Below are positions 7,284-16,687 of a stretch of DNA of 17,783 bases, in pieces. Position numbers and translations under genes: made by a program. The notes below the pieces were generated by a model. It saw only the letters and a list, made by a program, of their open reading frames with translations, was not told the origin of the DNA and made no database searches. The stretch covers positions 1 to 17,783 of the forward strand of contig URLR01000042.1 of assembly GCA_900548815.1 (NCBI GenBank), in the 5' to 3' direction. This DNA is from an uncultured Collinsella sp. (GTDB lineage Bacteria > Actinomycetota > Coriobacteriia > Coriobacteriales > Coriobacteriaceae). Position 1 is the first letter of the stretch; every line of letters begins with the position of its first letter.

Positions 7284-7558
7284 GGCATCCTCCTCAAACT
7301 GATGAACCTTAATTTGAGCTTACGAGGAGGGCCGGTGGTCGCCGCCAGCACGGGCGAAATGGGTATCAGGCTGCAAACCAGATGCCGACCGAATACTTGA
7401 CGGAACGCTTGACCGATACGTTATACCGAAACAAAACCCCAGTTAAACATAGGCAAATAAACAGGGATTTTAAGCTTGCCAGCCGCAGCCATCACAAAAA
7501 CAGCAAGGCGTCGCAAGCCTGCACGTCAGCAAATGAGCAGTCAGACGTTAAGGGGTGT
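7284..7558. other. 275-bp intergenic region with unassigned promoter-like elements
   Basis: No gene is supported here. On the plus strand TTGACG (7397-7402), an 18-nt spacer and TTATAC (7421-7426) look like a promoter with no plus-strand gene downstream. On the minus strand TATAAC overlaps the same place and could start the transcript of the 6576-7283 gene with a long leader. The stretch at 7430-7480 is AT-rich. Confidence 0.35.
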
Positions 7559-7559
7559 C

Positions 7560-7616
7560 CCCAACGACTAGACAAAAGAAGACCGTCCCCAATGACTAGT
7601 CGTTGGGAACGGTCTT
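7560..7616 (-). terminator. Terminator hairpin after gltD with an overlapping alternative hairpin
   Basis: AAGACCGT (7579-7586) pairs with ACGGTCTT (7609-7616), and CCCAA (7588-7592) with TTGGG (7603-7607). On the minus strand this stem begins 11 nt after the gltD stop and is followed by a T-rich run (CTTCTTTTG). CCCAACGACTAG (7560-7571) can instead pair with CTAGTCGTTGGG (7596-7607), which excludes the inner part of the terminator stem. Confidence 0.65.
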
Positions 7617-7627
7617 GAATGATTGCC

Positions 7628-9109
<1,482 letters not shown>

Positions 9110-9114
9110 GGCAC

Positions 9115-12100
9115 TTACGCCTCCTTCTTGGTCGAAGCAACAGAGCTGGCAGCCACGGACGCAGCGCCCACAGCACCGCCCGCGACATCGAAGCGAGCGA
9201 CATCCGCGGCGCTCGCGCGACCGGTCACAATGTCAAACGCCAGCTCCTCTGCCTGCGCATGCGTCTTACCGGCAGCCTCGCCCGCCGCGACAATCGCCAG
9301 CACGCGCTCGTACTCGGTCGGAATGACCTTCACAAAGTGCTTGCTCATCGTCTCAAAGCTGTAGAGCAACTTAATGCCGCGCGGGCTCTGCGTCGCGTCC
9401 ACGTGCTCCTGGATGAGCTCGCGAATCTGTACCAGCTCGCCGGCCGTCGGGGCCTTGAGCTCAACGCTCTCGTGGTTCACACGGGCATCGAGCGTGCCGT
9501 ACTGGTCAAAGACATAGGCCACGCCACCCGTCATACCGGCAGCGAAGTTCTGCCCGACCTCGCCCAGGATGAGCGCCAGGCCACCCGTCATGTACTCGCA
9601 GCCATGGTTGCCGCATCCCTCGACCACCACGGTGGCACCGGAGTTGCGCACGGCAAAACGCTGACCGGCCAGACCGTTAATGAAGCCGCGGCCGCTCGTG
9701 GCGCCAAAGAACGCAACATTGCCCACGATGATGTTCTCGTCGAACTTGTAAGTCGCATGCGGGTTGGGGCGCACCGACACCTCGCCGCCCGAAAGGCCCT
9801 TGCCAAAGTAGTCGTTGGCGTCGCCGCACACGTTGAGCGTAATGCCACGCGGAAGGAATGCGCCAAAGCTCTGGCCAGCCGAACCATCGCAATCGATGGT
9901 GATGGAGCCGGCGGGCAGACCCTCGGGATGCGCCTTGGTCACCGCGTTGCCCAGGATGGTGCCCACGCAACGGTTGACGTTGGCGATATCGGCGCGGAAG
10001 CGAATCGGACGCAGGTGCGCACGGGCATCGGCCGTATAGGGCACGAACAACGTGGAGTCGAGCGTCTTGTCGAGCTCGCTGTCCGCGGCCATCTGAGGCA
10101 GGAAGTGACGACCGTCGGCACCCGGGATATGGGCACCAAACTCGCAGGTCGCGCTCGCCAGCACGGGCGACAGGTCGAGCAGGTTGGCCTTGCGGTTGCC
10201 CGGGACCTCGATCTGGCGCAAGCACTCGGGATGGCCGACCATCTCGTCGACGGTGCGGAAGCCCAGGCTCGCCATGACCTCGCGCAGCTGCTCGGCAACA
10301 AAGAGCATAAAGTGCTCAACGTGCTCGGGCTTGCCGCGGAAGCCGCGACGCAGGCGGCAGTTTTGCGTGGCGATGCCGGCCGGGCAGGTATCCTGCTGGC
10401 AGTCGCGCTGCATGAGGCAGCCCATGGAGATGAGCGGCATGGTCGCAAAGCCAAACTCCTCGGCGCCCAACAGGCAGGCGACGGCAACATCGGTGCCGTC
10501 CATGAGCTTGCCGTCGGCCTCGAGCACCACGCGTGAGCGCAGGCCATTTTGCAGCAACGTCTGCTGGGCCTCGGCAAGGCCAAGCTCCAGCGGCAGGCCG
10601 GCGTGCCAAATGGAATCACGTGCAGCGGCACCTGAGCCGCCATTGTGGCCGCTGATCAAGATCTTGTCGGCAGCGCCCTTGGCCACACCGGTGGCGATGG
10701 TGCCGACGCCGGCCTCGCTGACCAGCTTGACCGACACGCGCGCGCCGGGGTTGGCGTTCTTAAGATCGAAGATAAGCTCCGCCAGGTCCTCGATGGAGTA
10801 GATGTCGTGGTGCGGCGGAGGCGAGATCAGGCCGATGCCGGGCGTGGACTGACGGACCTCGGCGATCCAGGGGTAGACCTTCTTGCCGGGCAGGTGGCCG
10901 CCCTCGCCGGGTTTGGCGCCCTGGGCCATCTTAATTTGAATCTCGAAGGCACTGCACAGGTAGCGGCTCGTCACGCCAAAGCGCGCACTTGCCACCTGCT
11001 TGATCGCGGAGTTCTTGGAGTCGCCGTTGGCCAGCGGGGTCTCGCGACTCGGATCCTCACCGCCCTCGCCGGAGTTGGAACGGCCGTGCAGGCGGTTCAT
11101 GGCGATGGCCATGCACTCGTGCGCTTCTTTGCTGATGGAACCGTACGACATGGCGCCGGTGTTAAAGCGGCGGACGATGTTGAGCGCGGGCTCCACCTCG
11201 TAGAGCGAAATCGGCGTGCGGCCGCTGGCATTAAAGTCGAGCAGGTCGCGTAGGCGCACGGCACGACCGGTGCGGTGCAGGCGGGCGCTGTACTCCTTAA
11301 AGGTGTCGTAGCTGTCCTCACGGCAGGCGGTCTGCAGCAGGTAGACGGTCTGAGGGTCGATCAGGTGATCTTCGCCACCGAACGGGCGCCACTTGGTCAG
11401 GCCCAGTGTGGGCAGCTGATCGGGAGCCGGACTCTTAAGGATGGCAAGCGCGGCATCATAGCGCTCATTCTGCTCGCGCTCGACGTCCTCGACACCCATA
11501 CCGCCCACACGGCTCACCGTGCCGGCGAAATACGCGTTGACGAACTCCGGCGTAAAGCCAACGGCCTCGAAGATCTGCGCCGAATGGTAGCTCTGCACCG
11601 TGGAGATGCCCATCTTGGACATGATGGAGACGATGCCCGCCGTCGCAGCCTTATTGTAGTTGGCGATGCCCTGCTCGGCCGTCATGTCCAGGTCGCCGCG
11701 TGCCGCCAGATCGCGGATGCACACATGTGCGTTGTACGGATAGATGCCGCTCGCGGAGTAGCCCACCAGCGCCGCAAAGTCGTGCGGAGACACGGCATCG
11801 CCGCACTCCACCACGATGTCGGCAAAGGTGCGCACGCCGGCGCGGATCAGGTGGTTGTGCACGCAGCCCACGGCGAGCAGCGACGGCACGGGCACCTCGC
11901 CCGCAGCGGCACGATCGCTCAGCACCACGATGTTCACGCCGTCGCGGACCGCAGCCTCAACGTCCTCGGCAAGCTGCTTGAGCGCAGCCTGCAGTGCGCC
12001 CTCGCCGGCGTCGCGGCGGTAGACGGCACGGAAGCGGCGAGTCTTAAAGCCCACGCGGTCGATGGCGCAGATGCGGTCAAACTCCTCCTCGTTGAGCAAC

Positions 12101-13812
12101 GGACGCTCCAAGCGCACCAGCTGGCAGGCCGTACGGGAATCCTCGAGCAGGTTGCCGTGGTTGCCCAGGTAGAGCGTAGTCGAGGTGACCATATGCTCGC
12201 GTAGGGCGTCGATCGGCGGGTTCGTGACCTGAGCGAACAGCTGATAGAAGTAGTCAAAGAACGAGCGCGTCTTCTTGGACAGGCAGGCCAGCGGCGCGTC
12301 GATGCCCATCGAGGCGAGCGGCGCCTTGCCCTGCTGGGCCATGGGACGCACGACCTCGTCGACGTCATCCCAGTGGTAGCCGAGCTTGGCCATGCGCACG
12401 GCGGCGGGCACCTCGGCGTCCTCGGCGGGCGTTGCCGCAACGGGCTCATCGAGCGCGTCAACGGTCAGCGTCTCCTCGGCAATCCAATCACGGTAGGGCT
12501 TTTCCTTAGCATAGCGGGCGCGCAGCTCGTCGTTGTAGATCACGCGGCCGCGGGCAAAATCGACCTCGAGCATCTGACCCGGCCCCAGACAGCCGCTCGT
12601 CAGGATGTTCTCGGGGCTCACCTCGATGGTGCCCACCTCGCTTGCCAGCATAAAGCGACCGTCGCGCGTCACATAGTAGCGGGCGGGGCGCAGGCCGTTG
12701 CGGTCGAGGGCGGCGCCCAGCGTGCGACCGTCGGTAAAGGCGATGGCGGCCGGGCCGTCCCACGGCTCCATGAGCATGGACTGGTAAGCGTCGTAGGCGC
12801 GGCGTTCCTCACTCAGGCTGTCGTTGTGGTCCCACGGCTCGGGCAGCAACATGGACGCGGCACGCGTGAGCGGACGACCGTTCATGACCAAGAACTCGAG
12901 CACGTTGTCCAGAATCGCGGAGTCGGAACCCTCGCGGTTGATGATGGGCATCACGCGCCCAAGATCATGCTGCAGCACGGGGCTGTACAGGTTGGGTTCG
13001 CGGGCGCGAATCCAGTTGACGTTGCCCTTGAGGGTATTGATCTCGCCGTTGTGGATGATAAAGCGGTTGGGGTGCGCGCGCTCCCAGCTGGGCGTGGTGT
13101 TGGTGGAGTAGCGCGAGTGGACGAGCGCCACGGCCGTCTTGACGGCGGCGTCGTTGAGGTCGATGAAGAAGCGGCGCATCTGCGTGGCGACCAGCATGCC
13201 CTTGTACACGATGGTGCGCGAGCTCATGGAGCACACGTAGAAGATCTTGTCGCGCAGGGCAAACTCGGCGTCGGCCTTCTTTTCGATGGTGCGGCGGCAC
13301 ACGTACAGGCGGCGCTCGAAGGCATCGCCGGCGGGCGTGTCGTCCGGACGGCCCAGGAAGGCCTGCAGGATAGTGGGCATGCAGGCGCGGGCCGTCTCGC
13401 CCAGGTCGTGCGGGTCGACCGGCACCTCGCGCCAAAAGAGCAGCGGCACGCCGGCCTCGGCGCAGCCCTCCTCAAACACGCGGCGGGCATCCTCTACGCC
13501 CTTGTCGTCCTGCGGAAAGAACAGCATGGCCACGCCATAGTCGCCCTCTGCCGGCAGAATCTGGCCGCACTTTTGAGCCTCTTTACGGAAAAAGTGATGC
13601 GGAACCTGGAACAGGATGCCAGCGCCGTCGCCAGTGTTCTTCTCGAGTCCCGTGCCGCCGCGGTGCTCCAAGTTGACCAGAATGGACAGCGCATCGTCCA
13701 GAATCTGGTGATGGCGCTCACCGTTGATATCGGCAAGCGCGCCGATGCCACATGCGTCGTGGTCGAATTCGGGGCGATAAAGGCCCTGCTGCTGAGCGGA
13801 ATCTGCCTGCAT
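9115..13812 (-). CDS. gltB: Glutamate synthase (NADPH), large/alpha subunit
   Basis: This 1565-aa protein makes glutamate from glutamine and 2-oxoglutarate. Residues 1-20 look like a cleaved propeptide before Cys21 (HDACGIG), the class II amidotransferase nucleophile. Next come the glutaminase domain (to about 430), the central domain, the FMN-binding synthase domain (SISKEAHECMAIAMNRLHGR; ISGHNGGSGAA) and the 3Fe-4S site Cys1132, Cys1138, Cys1143, with spacings typical of GltB. The C-terminal GXGXG beta-helix includes SGGEVSVRP and GFINGLAG. The protein runs somewhat longer than the usual ~1500 residues because of an alanine/valine-rich tail ending in STKKEA. GGGGAGGA fixes the start. It is the first gene of a gltBD operon for ammonium assimilation. 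Confidence 0.97.
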   Translation of the reverse strand: MQADSAQQQGLYRPEFDHDACGIGALADINGERHHQILDDALSILVNLEHRGGTGLEKNTGDGAGILFQVPHHFFRKEAQKCGQILPAEGDYGVAMLFFPQDDKGVEDARRVFEEGCAEAGVPLLFWREVPVDPHDLGETARACMPTILQAFLGRPDDTPAGDAFERRLYVCRRTIEKKADAEFALRDKIFYVCSMSSRTIVYKGMLVATQMRRFFIDLNDAAVKTAVALVHSRYSTNTTPSWERAHPNRFIIHNGEINTLKGNVNWIRAREPNLYSPVLQHDLGRVMPIINREGSDSAILDNVLEFLVMNGRPLTRAASMLLPEPWDHNDSLSEERRAYDAYQSMLMEPWDGPAAIAFTDGRTLGAALDRNGLRPARYYVTRDGRFMLASEVGTIEVSPENILTSGCLGPGQMLEVDFARGRVIYNDELRARYAKEKPYRDWIAEETLTVDALDEPVAATPAEDAEVPAAVRMAKLGYHWDDVDEVVRPMAQQGKAPLASMGIDAPLACLSKKTRSFFDYFYQLFAQVTNPPIDALREHMVTSTTLYLGNHGNLLEDSRTACQLVRLERPLLNEEEFDRICAIDRVGFKTRRFRAVYRRDAGEGALQAALKQLAEDVEAAVRDGVNIVVLSDRAAAGEVPVPSLLAVGCVHNHLIRAGVRTFADIVVECGDAVSPHDFAALVGYSASGIYPYNAHVCIRDLAARGDLDMTAEQGIANYNKAATAGIVSIMSKMGISTVQSYHSAQIFEAVGFTPEFVNAYFAGTVSRVGGMGVEDVEREQNERYDAALAILKSPAPDQLPTLGLTKWRPFGGEDHLIDPQTVYLLQTACREDSYDTFKEYSARLHRTGRAVRLRDLLDFNASGRTPISLYEVEPALNIVRRFNTGAMSYGSISKEAHECMAIAMNRLHGRSNSGEGGEDPSRETPLANGDSKNSAIKQVASARFGVTSRYLCSAFEIQIKMAQGAKPGEGGHLPGKKVYPWIAEVRQSTPGIGLISPPPHHDIYSIEDLAELIFDLKNANPGARVSVKLVSEAGVGTIATGVAKGAADKILISGHNGGSGAAARDSIWHAGLPLELGLAEAQQTLLQNGLRSRVVLEADGKLMDGTDVAVACLLGAEEFGFATMPLISMGCLMQRDCQQDTCPAGIATQNCRLRRGFRGKPEHVEHFMLFVAEQLREVMASLGFRTVDEMVGHPECLRQIEVPGNRKANLLDLSPVLASATCEFGAHIPGADGRHFLPQMAADSELDKTLDSTLFVPYTADARAHLRPIRFRADIANVNRCVGTILGNAVTKAHPEGLPAGSITIDCDGSAGQSFGAFLPRGITLNVCGDANDYFGKGLSGGEVSVRPNPHATYKFDENIIVGNVAFFGATSGRGFINGLAGQRFAVRNSGATVVVEGCGNHGCEYMTGGLALILGEVGQNFAAGMTGGVAYVFDQYGTLDARVNHESVELKAPTAGELVQIRELIQEHVDATQSPRGIKLLYSFETMSKHFVKVIPTEYERVLAIVAAGEAAGKTHAQAEELAFDIVTGRASAADVARFDVAGGAVGAASVAASSVASTKKEA

Positions 13813-13925
13813 CGCGATCCTCCCCTAGATATTAGACAGTCAGTTGAATAGGCATACTAGGAGCATCGCCGGCCCGTTGTGTTTCCCGCCCGTTTCGAAA
13901 CAATCGCGTAACGCGCGCCCTGCGA

Positions 13926-13979
13926 GTGGACACCACCGACCTCAAGGGCGACAACATAGGCCCCAAGTTCGGCCTGTAA
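13926..13979 (+). pseudogene. Possible C-terminal remnant of a lost gene
   Basis: A short open stretch ending in TAA reads VDTTDLKGDNIGPKFGL with codon choice like the real genes here (ACC, GAC, CTC, AAG, GGC). The frame stays open upstream to about 13848 but has no start with a ribosome binding site. It may be the tail of a deleted gene. It lies between the divergent gltB and mntH genes, just before array C. I cannot name a parent family, and chance is possible. Confidence 0.25.
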
Positions 13980-13996
13980 GCTCGCCGCTTCAAACA

Positions 13997-14211
13997 TCTC
14001 AATCTGTAACAGGAAGACCCAATTTTGGCGCCTAGATGTTACAGATTGAGACGTTTTTGAGAAACGGCTCCGAATGTCTCGATCTGTAACACGAAGGGCC
14101 GGTTTTTGCAGCTAACTGTTACAGATCGAGATTTTCCATAGGACCATTTCTTCCTGTCTCGATCTGTAACACCTAGGTCCAATTTCCATCCCTAGTTGTT
14201 ACAGATCAAGA
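13997..14211 (+). repeat. Alternating inverted-repeat array C (3 hairpin units, 80 bp period)
   Basis: Units: 13997-14051, 14077-14131, 14157-14211, each 55 bp with 25-nt linkers. Arms TCTCAATCTGTAACA/TGTTACAGATTGAGA in unit 1 and TCTCGATCTGTAACA/TGTTACAGATCGAGA in unit 2 are perfect complements; unit 3 has one C.A mismatch. The unit 1 loop (GGAAGACCCAATTTTGGCG...) matches loops in arrays A and B in the same orientation. A linker-like segment continues after unit 3 (14212-14236). The array sits between gltB and mntH. Confidence 0.95.
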
Positions 14212-14334
14212 CATTTCGGCAATCCCCTTTCACCGTCCTATTCAAATACAACAATTTTGTTAGTCTCGGTTAACCTTTAAGCCTAAAACGGGTACCCTTT
14301 ACGGCGTCAAACAAACGGCACGCAGGAGTGCACC
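14212..14334 (+). promoter_or_regulatory. mntH leader with candidate metal-regulator palindrome
   Basis: GGTTAACC (14268-14275) is a perfect palindrome, and read on the minus strand it is preceded by TTAGGCTTAAA, loosely like DtxR/MntR-family boxes. A near-palindrome AACAATTTTGTT lies just upstream. No clear -35/-10 pair could be assigned. Regulation by a manganese or iron sensor is expected for mntH but not demonstrated here. Confidence 0.25.
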
Positions 14335-15591
14335 ATGCTCAACCATCTCAAACAACACTTTGGTTCCCGGCGCACCGGTGGTCACGGAGGCCTAGACATT
14401 GCGCGGCATATCGGCCCCGGGTTGCTCGTGACCGTCGGCTTTATCGATCCGGGCAACTGGGCCTCCAATATGGCCGCGGGCTCGCAGTTTGGCTACGCGC
14501 TGCTGTGGATCGTCACGCTGTCCACGATCATGCTCATCGCGTTGCAGCACAACGCGGCGCACCTGGGCATCGCCACAGGCACCTGTCTTGCCGAGGCCAC
14601 GACACGCTACCTCCCCCGCATCGTGGGACGCGCAGTGCTCGGCAGCGCCTATCTCGCGACCATCGCCACCGCCATGGCCGAAGTCCTGGGTGGCGCGATT
14701 GCCCTTCAAATGCTCTTTGGGCTGCCCGTGCGCGCGGGCTGCGTCATCGTGGCGGCAGTATCGATGGCGATGCTCATGACGAGCTCCTACAAGCGCGCCG
14801 AGCGATGGATCATCGCCTTCGTAGGCGTGGTAGGACTCTCGTTTTTGGCTGAGCTTACGCTGGTCAAGGTCGACTGGCCGCAGGCCGCCGCAAGCTGGAT
14901 CACACCCAGTATGCCCACCGGCTCGGCCGCGATTATCGTAAGTGTCCTAGGCGCGGTCGTTATGCCTCACAACCTCTTCCTGCACTCCGAGGTCATCCAA
15001 TCCATGCACTTCGAAGGCCAAGGCGAGCAGATTATCGAGGAACGTCTGCGCTACGAGCTCTTCGACACGCTCTTTTCGATGGGCGTGGGCTGGGCGATCA
15101 ACTCGGCCATGGTCATCCTGGCCGCAACGACCTTCTTTGCGCATGGCATTGTCGTAGACGACCTCGCCGTCGCAGCGGACATGCTCTCCCCCATTCTGGG
15201 CCCGGCAAGCTCGACCATCTTTGCGGTGGCACTGCTGTTTGCGGGCATATCGAGTAGTGTGACGGCAGGCATGGCGGCAGGCACCATCACCGCGGGCATG
15301 TTCGACGAGGAATACGACATCCACGACCGACATTCCTCGATCGGGGTGGCGGCCTGTTTCGCCGGCGCAGTGGCGGCGTGCTTGGTCGTCCCGAATCCTT
15401 TTGAGGGTCTCATTTGGAGTCAGGCGCTGCTGTCTCTTCAGCTGCCGATTACGGTCTTTGTGCTCATACGGCTCACCAGCTCACGCCGCGTCATGGGCAA
15501 ATACGCCAACTCGCGCCCGCACAACGCGCGGCTCGTAGGGATCGGCGTCATCGTGACGATTCTCGACATCGTGCTGCTAACGGGAATGTAA
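14335..15591 (+). CDS. mntH: NRAMP-family divalent metal (Mn2+/Fe2+) transporter
   Basis: This 418-aa integral membrane protein has about 11 hydrophobic segments and imports divalent metal with protons. The two signature motifs of canonical NRAMPs are intact: Asp38-Pro-Gly-Asn41 in the first helix (GFIDPGNWASN) and Met210-Pro-His-Asn213 in the sixth (VVMPHNLFLHS). The metal-selective methionine is present, which favours Mn/Fe transport over the Mg or Al transport of divergent relatives. AGGAG lies 8 nt before the ATG. It is transcribed away from gltB as a single gene. Array C lies upstream and a decayed copy of the same repeat begins at its stop codon. The exact metal is not readable from sequence. 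Confidence 0.93.
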   Translation: MLNHLKQHFGSRRTGGHGGLDIARHIGPGLLVTVGFIDPGNWASNMAAGSQFGYALLWIVTLSTIMLIALQHNAAHLGIATGTCLAEATTRYLPRIVGRAVLGSAYLATIATAMAEVLGGAIALQMLFGLPVRAGCVIVAAVSMAMLMTSSYKRAERWIIAFVGVVGLSFLAELTLVKVDWPQAAASWITPSMPTGSAAIIVSVLGAVVMPHNLFLHSEVIQSMHFEGQGEQIIEERLRYELFDTLFSMGVGWAINSAMVILAATTFFAHGIVVDDLAVAADMLSPILGPASSTIFAVALLFAGISSSVTAGMAAGTITAGMFDEEYDIHDRHSSIGVAACFAGAVAACLVVPNPFEGLIWSQALLSLQLPITVFVLIRLTSSRRVMGKYANSRPHNARLVGIGVIVTILDIVLLTGM

Positions 15592-15661
15592 TTGAGATGG
15601 CGTGACTGTCCAGATATAACGTCTCAATCTGTAAAACGTGAGACCGTTTTAAACCGTCAGA
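15591..15661 (+). repeat. Decayed remnant of the alternating repeat array (array D)
   Basis: TCTCAATCTGTAAAA at 15622-15636 matches the left arm in 14 of 15 positions. The next 25 nt (15637-15661) resemble the array loop, sharing GAGACC and a TTTT..CCG.CAGA tail. ATTGAGA at 15591-15597, overlapping the mntH stop, fits the end of a preceding right arm at the expected 24-nt linker distance. The following right arm is lost and replaced by the terminator at 15670. Confidence 0.65.
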
Positions 15662-15669
15662 TAAATCAA

Positions 15670-15704
15670 AAGGGTCCCGGCCGGAATATCCAGCCGGGAC
15701 CCTT
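15670..15704. terminator. Strong terminator between mntH and the rubredoxin gene
   Basis: AAGGGTCCCGGC (15670-15681) pairs perfectly with GCCGGGACCCTT (15693-15704) around an 11-nt loop. On the minus strand it is followed by TTTTGATTT, so it best fits the end of the rubredoxin transcript; it may also stop mntH. Confidence 0.85.
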
Positions 15705-15744
15705 GGACAGAGCTCTGTATGGCTAATCGCCGTGTGTCTACGAG

Positions 15745-15888
15745 TTACTCCTCGACGAGCTCAAACTCATCGGGGCCGACGCCGCAGACCGGGCATACGT
15801 AGTCCTCGGGCAGCTCGGGCGTGTCGACCTCAACCTCGTAACCGCAAACGACGCACACAAACTTATACGTCTTCTTCTCCTCAGCCAT
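15745..15888 (-). CDS. Rubredoxin (47 aa)
   Basis: This small cytosolic electron carrier binds one iron with four cysteines: Cys12 and Cys15 (FVCVVCGYE) and Cys32 and Cys35 (YVCPVCGVG). It reads MAEEKKTYKFVCVVCGYE at the start, is rich in Glu/Asp, and is slightly shorter than the usual 52-54 residues. GAGGAGAA precedes the ATG. It lies 89 bp after the flavin reductase-like gene, in the same direction, and has its own promoter-like sequence. Known rubredoxins pass electrons to oxygen-, superoxide- or NO-reducing proteins in anaerobes; a partner such as a flavodiiron protein or rubrerythrin is not in the window. Confidence 0.93.
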   Translation of the reverse strand: MAEEKKTYKFVCVVCGYEVEVDTPELPEDYVCPVCGVGPDEFELVEE

Positions 15889-15932
15889 GATGTTCTCCTC
15901 TCGAACGCGACTGGTGATGTACTTCGTTTAAT

Positions 15933-15960
15933 AGTATAGATTCTCAATAATATAATGCAA
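15933..15960 (-). promoter_or_regulatory. Candidate rubredoxin promoter with Fur/PerR-like operator
   Basis: On the minus strand TTGCAT (15955-15960), a 16-nt spacer and TATACT (15933-15938) form a good promoter about 45 nt before the ATG. The spacer contains TTATTGAGAATC, resembling half of a Fur-family box (TGATAAT-N-ATTATCA type). The second half matches poorly. Iron or peroxide control is therefore a suggestion only. Confidence 0.5.
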
Positions 15961-15977
15961 GTATTTTTAAAACATTT

Positions 15978-16481
15978 CTAGCCTTGATACGAGGATGCCT
16001 TCGGAGGCGTCTTGCCCTTCAGGACCTTGTGATAGTAGTCGTACGTCAGCGGCGTCTCGTCGCTCAGGCGCTCGGCATCCTCGACCTCGCCAATAAAGAG
16101 CAGGTGCGTGCCCACATCCACGGTATCAATCAGACGGCAGCTAAACAGCGCCGCCGCGTGCTCGGGCACATAGGGCATGCCCAGAGCGGTCTCGCGGGTC
16201 TCGTACTTGGCAAACTTGTCGTAATCGCTGCTGGTGCGGAAGCCAAAGTTGCCGATATAGAGCATATCGGCCGTCTGGTCGATCACGGTCAGCGCGAACG
16301 CTTTGGCCGATGCGATGACGCCCGAGGTGACATTGTCCTTGTTCACGGCAACCGAGATGCGCGGCGGCGCGGACGTCACCTGCACCGCCGTGTTGATGAC
16401 GCAGCCGGCACGCAGCCCGTCGGCCGCGGCACTCACCACATACAGGCCGCTCGGCATCGTAAAGAACGCAGTTTTGTCCAT
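15978..16481 (-). CDS. Flavin reductase-like FMN protein (Hrb N-terminal domain type)
   Basis: This 167-aa protein matches the flavin reductase-like, FMN-binding split-barrel family. Recognisable segments are PSGLYVVSA, GCVINTAVQVTSAPP, then IGNFGFRTSSDYDKF, DVGTHLLFIGEVEDAE and LTYDYYHKVLKGKTPP. This order, and the TYxYYHxVxxGxTPP ending, match the N-terminal half of high-molecular-weight rubredoxin (Hrb) of anaerobes, which oxidises NAD(P)H and reduces an attached rubredoxin domain. Here the rubredoxin is a separate downstream gene. AGGGGAG lies about 7 nt before the ATG at 16481; the reading frame continues upstream through a terminator, so longer starts are rejected. A general flavin or ferric reductase is the alternative. 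Confidence 0.88.
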   Translation of the reverse strand: MDKTAFFTMPSGLYVVSAAADGLRAGCVINTAVQVTSAPPRISVAVNKDNVTSGVIASAKAFALTVIDQTADMLYIGNFGFRTSSDYDKFAKYETRETALGMPYVPEHAAALFSCRLIDTVDVGTHLLFIGEVEDAERLSDETPLTYDYYHKVLKGKTPPKASSYQG

Positions 16482-16532
16482 AACGATCACTCCCCTAACC
16501 CAGGATTGAACCTCATGGATGTATGTACCCAC

Positions 16533-16566
16533 AAAAAAGGCGGCACCCATAACGGACGCCGCCTTT
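16533..16566 (-). terminator. Rho-independent terminator after smpB
   Basis: AAAGGCGGC (16536-16544) pairs with GCCGCCTTT (16558-16566); on the minus strand it is followed by TTTTTTG. It ends the smpB transcript before the flavin reductase-like gene. Confidence 0.88.
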
Positions 16567-16608
16567 GAGACATATGTGTCAGAACAGTAAGAAAGATGAG
16601 ACACCCAC

Positions 16609-16675
16609 AGTTGCGGTGAAATAGGGACTGAATAGTCCCTCAAACAGGCAAAACAGTCCGTATTCCACCGCAACT
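16609..16675. repeat. 67-bp palindromic element, family 2, copy 2
   Basis: A 22-bp inverted repeat with two mismatches (16609-16630 with 16654-16675) has outer arms AGTTGCGGTGAAATAG and CCACCGCAACT, shared with the element at 2016-2082. Both copies are exactly 67 bp. An inner 7-bp hairpin (16623-16640, AGGGACT/AGTCCCT) could compete with the long stem. It lies between the smpB stop and its terminator, so it is transcribed in the smpB 3' UTR. Confidence 0.85.
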
Positions 16676-16687
16676 TATACAGAGTGC

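Noticed and set aside
15738..15947. 69-aa minus-strand frame over the rubredoxin gene
   Set aside because: It is the wrong frame, arginine/serine-rich; the 47-aa rubredoxin frame has all four metal-binding cysteines and a ribosome binding site.
16482..16673. N-terminal extension of the flavin reductase-like protein
   Set aside because: It would run through the smpB terminator and the 67-bp palindrome; the ATG at 16481 has a good ribosome binding site.
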